Below are positions 34,506-39,609 of a stretch of 39,609 nucleotides of DNA, piece after piece. Position numbers and translations under genes: made by a program. Positions within the stretch are counted from its first letter, which is position 1. Each line of letters starts with the position of its first letter. Source of the DNA: Priapulus caudatus (taxonomy: Eukaryota; Priapulida; Priapulimorpha; Priapulimorphida; Priapulidae). The stretch lies in NCBI RefSeq assembly GCF_000485595.1, contig NW_014577112.1:237879-277487 (forward strand), in the 5' to 3' direction. The notes under the pieces were generated by a model. It was not told where the DNA came from and made no database searches. It saw only the letters and a list, made by a program, of their open reading frames with translations.

Positions 34506-34739
34506 GATGGCGCGTTCCTGTGGGACAAGCAACAGCAAGGCTTGATTCTGGGTTCGTTCTTCTGGGGCTACCTGGTGACGCAGATTCCCGGCGGCTGGAT
34601 CTCTGAGCGCTACGGAGGGAAGCGAGTGTTCGGTTACGCCATGCTACTGACGGCCATTGCCACGTTGCTCACACCTCTCGGTGCCCGTAAGCATTGGATG
34701 TTGCTGGTATTCCTGCGCATCGTCCAAGGTCTGGGTGAG
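34506..34739 (+). CDS. SLC17-like: SLC17 transporter copy B, TM2-TM3 exon
   Basis: 234 nt, phase 0 in and out, acceptor CCCCTAG, donor GTGAGT. Encodes D-G-A-F-L-W-D-K-Q-Q-Q-G, GSFFWGYLVTQIPGGW, SERYGGKRVFG (major-facilitator motif A), a TM3 rich in Leu/Ala/Thr, and LRIVQGLGE. Only four nucleotides differ from copy A, three of them silent. This is much closer than the adjacent loop sequence and suggests gene conversion or strong constraint. Confidence 0.94.
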
Positions 34740-35083
34740 GTGAGTAACAACAAAGCCATATCATCCAATAGTGAGTACTCCGCCTAGGACTTATGAAAAG
34801 TGAAGGACCGACGGAAATTTTATTATAATATGTATCTTTTTGTATTTATTTATGAAAAACTACGCCAGTGATAGATCTCTACACTAATCGGTTCTTTCAG
34901 AAGAAAATGAAAATAAAATAACATCGTACGACGTTAACAACGTCAGCAATAACGCCCTAGTTTCATTCTTGAAAATGATATACACAAGTAAAATCTTTTT
35001 ATCAAAGAATATACACGGACCTCAATCGGACACTGGGCAGTAATCTCGACCATATGGGACGTATTTATTGGGACATAAATATA

Positions 35084-35122
35084 ATCAAGAGCGTATAAAG
35101 AAGGTATTTATACGCTCTTGAT
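35084..35122. repeat. Intronic hairpin (copy B, intron TM3-TM4)
   Basis: ATCAAGAGCGTATAAA (35084-35099) pairs perfectly with TTTATACGCTCTTGAT (35107-35122) over a 7-base loop. It occupies the same intron as the copy A hairpin. Confidence 0.9.
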
Positions 35123-35187
35123 ATAATATATAAATATCACTGGGTTGCAATGGCGCCGTTTTATACATCGCAATATTCTTTCGTTAG

Positions 35188-35275
35188 GGTGTTGTGTTTC
35201 CATCCATGCATGCAGTTTGGTCGCACTGGGCACCACCGCTAGAGAGGAGTAAACTTGTGGGCTTCACTTATGCCG
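35188..35275 (+). CDS. SLC17-like: SLC17 transporter copy B, TM4 exon
   Basis: 88 nt, phase 0 in, phase 1 out, acceptor TTTCGTTAG, donor GTGAGT. Encodes [20 protein letters not shown] then [10 protein letters not shown]. The second half is identical to copy A at the nucleotide level, while the first half has several changes (Ala to Val, Ala to Ser, Thr to Ala, Ile to Val). Confidence 0.93.
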
Positions 35276-35377
35276 GTGAGTCTCTGATGTGTGCCTTATC
35301 TGATCTACACGTATACATTGTCACGTCGCAACTTGGTTAATTCTTACTGTTAATTATAGTGGTGTTGTGAAAGTATT

Positions 35378-35404
35378 GTGGTAGTGGCAGTGGCGGTGGC
35401 CGTT

Positions 35405-35469
<65 letters not shown>

Positions 35470-36085
35470 GGTGTGTGGTGGCTGGTGTAGTTGTCTCGTT
35501 GTTGGTGGTGTTATGTGGGTGTGTAGCGTGGGTCGGTGTGGGTGGTGGGGTGGTGGTGGTGGTAGGTGGTGTTCGGTGGTGGGTAATGGTGGTGGTGGTG
35601 GTGGTGTGGTGCGTGTGGATGGTGGTGGTGATTGTTCGTTGTTGTTGGTGGGTGGTGTTTAGTGGTGTGGTGTGTGGTGGTTGTGGTTGTGGTTTGTGGT
35701 TGTGGTGGTGGTGGTGGGGGGGTGGTGGTGGTGGTGTGGTGGTGTGGTGGTGGTGGTGGGGGTTTGGGTTGGTGGTGTGGGGTGGGATCCCTACCCAGTG
35801 GTGTGGTGTTGTTGGATGGCTGGTGGTGCATCATGAATGATGATGGTGGTGGTATCTGGTGGACGGTGTGGTGGGGTGTGGTGGGTGCTGGTATGTTTTG
35901 CGTGGTGGATGTGGTCGTGGTGGTGGTGCGTGTTGGTGGTGAATGGTGGTGGTGGTGCCTCGGTGTGGTGGTGTCGCTGGTGGAGGTTTGGCTGGTGCTG
36001 GTGGTGGTGGGGGCGAGCGATGAAGTGTTGTTGGTGGGGTGGCCGTGGCGGTGATGATGTCGGTGGCGGGTGCGGCGGCGGGTGG
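35378..36085. repeat. (GTT)n then (GGT)n trinucleotide repeat tract, about 700 bp
   Basis: A pure (GTT)n run at about 35402-35452 leads into 600 bp of GGT/GTG-rich sequence on the plus strand, in the intron after the TM4 exon. GG runs are dense enough for two-tier G-quadruplexes. Long open frames here are Val/Gly/Trp repeat translations and are not genes. Confidence 0.93.
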
Positions 36086-36156
36086 TGTTGATGCGCGGAC
36101 GCGTGGCGTGCTCGTCTGTTTAATAAAGGTTTTCCTGGCGCTTGCTTAAAAGGTTG

Positions 36157-36292
36157 CCAGATGGTAATGTCATCACCGAACTGCGCTCTGCCTGCATTAA
36201 CTTTACTGTTTGACGTACGGAGCTTTGACGGAGGCTGGCCTCGATCTTTCTACGTACTTGCGGAGATGTCAAGTGCTCCTATACTATTCCAA
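36157..36292 (+). pseudogene. Possible remnant of the SLC17 TM5-TM6 exon
   Basis: After TTGCCAG (ending 36160), the phase expected from the TM4 exon reads D-G-N-V-I-T, like the family G-N-V-I-T/S at the start of TM5, but a stop follows (TGA at 36211). In another frame, 36221-36255 reads S-F-D-G-G-W-P-R-S-F-Y-V-L-A, with the G-W-P-x-x-F-Y-V signature of the TM5-TM6 turn. The two pieces are in the right order and about the right distance apart but in different frames. This suggests a broken exon; chance similarity is possible. Confidence 0.35.
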
Positions 36293-37345
36293 CCGGCGAC
36301 TTCGTAACGATAAGACTAGCATCTCCCTGTTGGCAACCTGGAGAGGGCGATGCCATTGGCTAGCGTCTGCTTTAAAATTTTTCGGTCCACATATTCAAAC
36401 GTGTCAGCGATTAGGAGGTTCGTGTTTGTTTGATCGAGAAGTCGAAAACCAACAAACCCAAATTTTTCATTGCTAAACGTTTGTTGTAGAATAACTGTAT
36501 AAGTAAAAATACTGATCGTAGTCTGTGATTGCTGTGGCAGGGCTTTTTTTGGTGTGGTCTGTGTGTCAGTTTTGGCTCTCGTCCGCATCGCGGACACGCC
36601 TCACTCTAGTCGCTGATCTCCGGACGACGAAGCCACTAACATAGAACACAGCCCTGGCCGGCAGATGTCCGTACGAAATCAAGGTGACCAAGAGCGATTG
36701 AGGTTAATCGAATGAAATAACTAGATTTGAGAAATAAGGAACTAAAGCATAATTAGCCTGATTGTACATCGTAATTGAATCTGTGACGACAAACGTAACA
36801 AACGTACACGTAACAGTAAGCAAACAAGTTGTTTGTCAATACAGTATGAACGAATGTGTTAATAGACATCAAAGCACTTTCCTTGGCTAACGATAGGACG
36901 TCAAAGAGAGTGTGCGGGCCATCGTTGTTTGCTCACACCTGTGCGAACGGGGCACCCTACACATTGCTCACCAACATCCCCACGTAACATGAAGGAAGTG
37001 CTACAAGTTTAACGGATACAAAGCCGTGAGTACATTCCGCCGCAAAGTAAGGCTGCACGAAGCATTTAAGATCTAGCAAATAGACCGCGAGGAAGGTTTA
37101 CCACATATTATGACTCGTGACCGGAAAGAACTAGCGTGCTCGATATTAACTTGTCCATGATGGTGGGTAGGAGACTGCGTGTGATTTGTGCGGGCATAAA
37201 TGAAAATGGGTGAAATTGAGTGCAAACTTGGAAATAATACACCTAACAAATTATCCGTGTGCATGTTTGCATTATATATTAATCTTTTACCTGATTTCGC
37301 CAAGACAGTCATGACTCCTAGAGTTGGTCAGTGTTCAGCGAATAT
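36293..37345. other. Unique sequence with no gene seen
   Basis: Mixed sequence with short open frames on both strands and no recognisable domain. No further SLC17 exon was found. Confidence 0.4.
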
Positions 37346-37359
37346 AACCAAGGCATTTA

Positions 37360-37450
37360 TATTGTTATTGTTATAATATATAATAAATAATAATAATGAA
37401 TTATCGTCGTTATTATTATTATGATGTGATTATTATTATGAATTATCCAG
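37360..37450. repeat. TAA/TTA microsatellite with inverted halves
   Basis: (ATA/TAA)n at about 37374-37400 faces (TTA)n at 37412-37440, giving an imperfect inverted repeat. Confidence 0.75.
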
Positions 37451-38459
37451 TGGTCTGATTGCGATTATAGGCAGTTCAACACGTTTTTTTAGTGCATTGT
37501 CTTTAATTTATATTACGTGGCTACCATACTTGTTTATCTTGTTATTAATAAATGTTTATATTGTTTCGGCAGAATGGCGTTTTCTCAAGGGCCATCACCT
37601 TTATATTGGTTTCTGGGTTGGAATCAACGTTGCTGGCTTTGGTGCTGACAGCGTTTGAGAGCAAAAGGCTTGGAGGGCACCAACAAGTTGTGGCGAAAAC
37701 AAGCTATTCCATTCATCATGAAGAGTATGCACGCCTTAAGACAAAAAGAATACAGCCCTATTTCATCTTACTACCTCCTTCGTGAAACGCTCCGAATTGT
37801 TTAAGCGAAAGGCATTACGTTTTGAAGGATTCTTTCTCACCTGTATATATATACTCGGCAGTTTGAAAAGTAGTCGTTAATCAAAACAGGGCCGTAGCTA
37901 ACTCATTTTTCCGCTGGACGAGACAACGCCACACGCCACAGAGTTGCGTTCTGGAGCAGTTAACCGTGCGCAGTTCCTGGTTGCTTGTTTGCGCAAATAG
38001 ATAACAACCACGATCTCTTGCTTACATCTAGGTAATAGCGCCCACTCGGAGTAGTTAGATGTAAAAACTGTTGATCCCACGCGTAACCTCTCCTCATTAA
38101 TATAAGGCCGGCTAAATTACGCCTTCCAACCGTCTCTAGACGAAATCTTAATAACGCTGGTGAACGATTTAATAAGTAAAGGCCCGAAGTGTGTGTGCAA
38201 CATGTCTTACAGGCCATTGCCACATGGATTTAAAGCAAGACTTGTATTATGAATTAAGGCTAGTAGCGTGCGCGCGTACTAGTAGTCTTATTGATTCTGT
38301 GGTAGATATGTACATTCGTATATATATTATATATACAATATCGTATATATTCAACGTACTGAATATTTTAGGTCGTACTGCATGCCAAAAATGATGCCGC
38401 GCATGGCGCACTATTCAAGAAAGATTAATATTTGTAAAGAATTATGAATTTAAAATAAA
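37451..38459. other. Unique sequence with no gene seen
   Basis: A plausible acceptor (TTGTTTCGGCAG, ending 37572) precedes an open stretch to 37785, but the translation resembles nothing I know and no donor or partner exon is evident. TATATA runs occur near 37843 and 38320. Confidence 0.35.
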
Positions 38460-39609
38460 GAAGCGGTCATTCCTAGCAATGGATTTGATATGATAAAATT
38501 TTCATGCAGCAGGCCTCACTTAAAAAATACGGAAGAACAACCTTGCACCGTAAGGACATCGTGCGTATACCAGTCGTACACACAATTCACTGGCTAATGT
38601 TAGTCATGTTAGCACATGCGCAATTTTCTGAGGAGTTATATTTTGTGATGAATATGTCATTTAATATGGCTTTAGGGTATCTATCAGCATAGCAACCTAT
38701 GTAATAAAATTTCCTTATCAGTAGAACTGCGTTTTATGCTTAGCACAGCGCGCCCTAGCCTGTACGGTGCAAACTCCCTACTTTTACTTCTCCGTCTATC
38801 TTCTTGTCTGCCTTGTCTCTCGCTTAGCCTCCTCTCTTCTCCGCCTCAGCTATCTTTCCTGCCGCTACATCCCGCAGTCCCTCCCCACCTCTCAATCATC
38901 CTCAGCGCGAAGCTATATTAACTGTTTTTCGTCAGTCACATACTGCACGCCTAAGAACCGTTGGTTCGACGGGCTATATACGCCGGCAATATCTCTCGCA
39001 GAAAGATATTAATTTTGCAAGCTATTATTGCAGTTTAAGATGAAGAATAGTTATCCTTGCATAGAATTTATGTAATAGCATTCATATCAGTAGACCTCAC
39101 TACGAAATAGGAGACGACCCTTGCATGTAAGAACTCCTGCCGCGCGTATACCAAGTCAATACACAATCTGGCTAGTTAGTACTGTTAAGCGCATGCGCAA
39201 TATCTCACCAGAGAAGCAGTTATATTTTGTGATGAATATGTCATTTAATATAGCTTAGGGGTATCTCAAGAAATCAGATTTAAATTGTAATAGATTCCCT
39301 TATCAGTAGAACTGCGTTTATGATTCAGCAGAGCGCCCCTAGCCTGTAGGATGCAAAAAACTCCGCTACTTCACGACCCTCCCTTCTTATCCCTTGCTTC
39401 CCTTGTCGCTCGCGTAGGCCTCTCTCTCTTCTCCGCCAATCAGCTAATCGTCCCTGCCGCCTATCTGCCAGTCTCCCCACCCTTTTCCATCATCAGCAAG
39501 CTATATTATCAGTTTTTCGTCAGTCCATACCTGCACGCCTGAAACCGTGGCTCGCGCATGGATAGTCCGGAGGGAAGGCGCAATATCTATTGAGATCAAA
39601 TATTATTCG
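38460..39609. repeat. Diverged ~585-bp direct repeat, two units
   Basis: Unit 1 is about 38460-39045 and unit 2 about 39046-39609, running to the window end. Shared blocks in the same order include TATATTTTGTGATGAATATG (38637 and 39221), TCATTTAATAT, CTTATCAGTAGAACTGCGTT, GCCCTAGCCTGTA, a C/T-rich middle and GTTTTTCGTCAGTC (38923 and 39512). The offset drifts from 584 to 589. Open frames in each unit do not agree with each other, so it is non-coding. Confidence 0.85.

Larger units (their letters stand above)
29958..35275 (+). other. SLC17-like: SLC17 (sialin-like) transporter, tandem copy B, four 5' exons
   Basis: Gene model from four exons: 29958-30182 (leader and N-terminus), 34044-34267 (TM1 and loop), 34506-34739 (TM2-TM3) and 35188-35275 (TM4). 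All boundaries are GT-AG and the phases (1, 0, 0, 1) join without stops, giving about 218 codons of the N-terminal half. A full family member is about 450-550 residues, so TM5-TM12 is missing from this model. SLC17 members are proton- or sodium-coupled anion carriers of lysosomal, synaptic-vesicle or plasma membranes; the exact substrate cannot be told from this half. The 3.9-kb first intron holds transposons, and the intron after TM4 begins with long GTT/GGT repeats. Confidence 0.85.

Noticed and set aside
35475-36091. Val/Gly/Trp-rich frames up to 140 residues
   Set aside because: They arise from the GGT repeat inside the SLC17 intron.
38955-38985. tRNA-like GGTTCGA motif
   Set aside because: No matching A box, anticodon stem or acceptor stem could be drawn around it. 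The same holds for the GGTTCGA near 5497.

Overview
This is nuclear DNA of a multicellular animal, most likely a marine or other aquatic invertebrate; I cannot name the species. The evidence is spliced exons with GT-AG introns of a SLC17 (sialin-like) transporter, very heavy simple-sequence DNA, short interstitial TTAGGG tracts, short non-autonomous transposons, and two runs of N (15226-15235 and 28125-28149). Nothing looks bacterial or viral, and almost every long open frame in the left half is a translation of a microsatellite.

Layout. Positions 1-9300 are repeat-dominated and contain no gene I can support: long CT/GA, GCAC, GT, CTG/CAG and CCGCCA tracts, and a degenerate minisatellite of about 23 bp (3634-3890). 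Positions 9289-15225 and 15236-21186 are two nearly identical copies of one ~5.95 kb sequence on either side of a 10-N gap. The overlap ends exactly at the gap on both sides, so this is best read as two alleles (haplotypes) placed end to end by the assembler rather than a genomic tandem duplication. The two copies differ by SNPs, by small indels that often coincide with palindromes, and by a 271-bp internal inversion (13215-13485 versus 19161-19431) bounded by TTCATG/CATGAA. Positions 21187-27125 hold telomere-like repeats, a perfect 28-bp palindrome, a large inverted/tandem repeat complex (25140-26115) and no recognisable gene.

The gene-bearing part is 27126-36290 on the plus strand. It holds two tandem copies of the 5' half of a SLC17 major facilitator transporter. 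Copy B (exons 29958-30182, 34044-34267, 34506-34739, 35188-35275) has a start codon, compatible splice phases and intact frames for TM1-TM4. Copy A (first exon about 27126-27651, then 28656-28882, 29071-29304, 29562-29649) has intact TM1-TM4 exons, but its first exon has lost the ATG and has a shifted donor. Neither copy has a convincing 3' half in the window; only a frame-broken remnant resembling the TM5/6 exon lies at about 36161-36290. The copies are almost identical over TM1-TM4 but strongly different in the first lumenal/extracellular loop. Copy A may be a decaying partial paralogue, or an alternative 5' cassette spliced to shared exons beyond the window.

The introns of this locus carry several mobile or foldback elements: a clear hAT-type MITE with an 8-bp target duplication (31447-31797), a composite inverted-repeat element (32014-32560), and three related short hairpins, two of them in the same intron of copies A and B with compensatory base changes. 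The right end (38460-39609) is a diverged direct repeat of about 585 bp that runs off the window.
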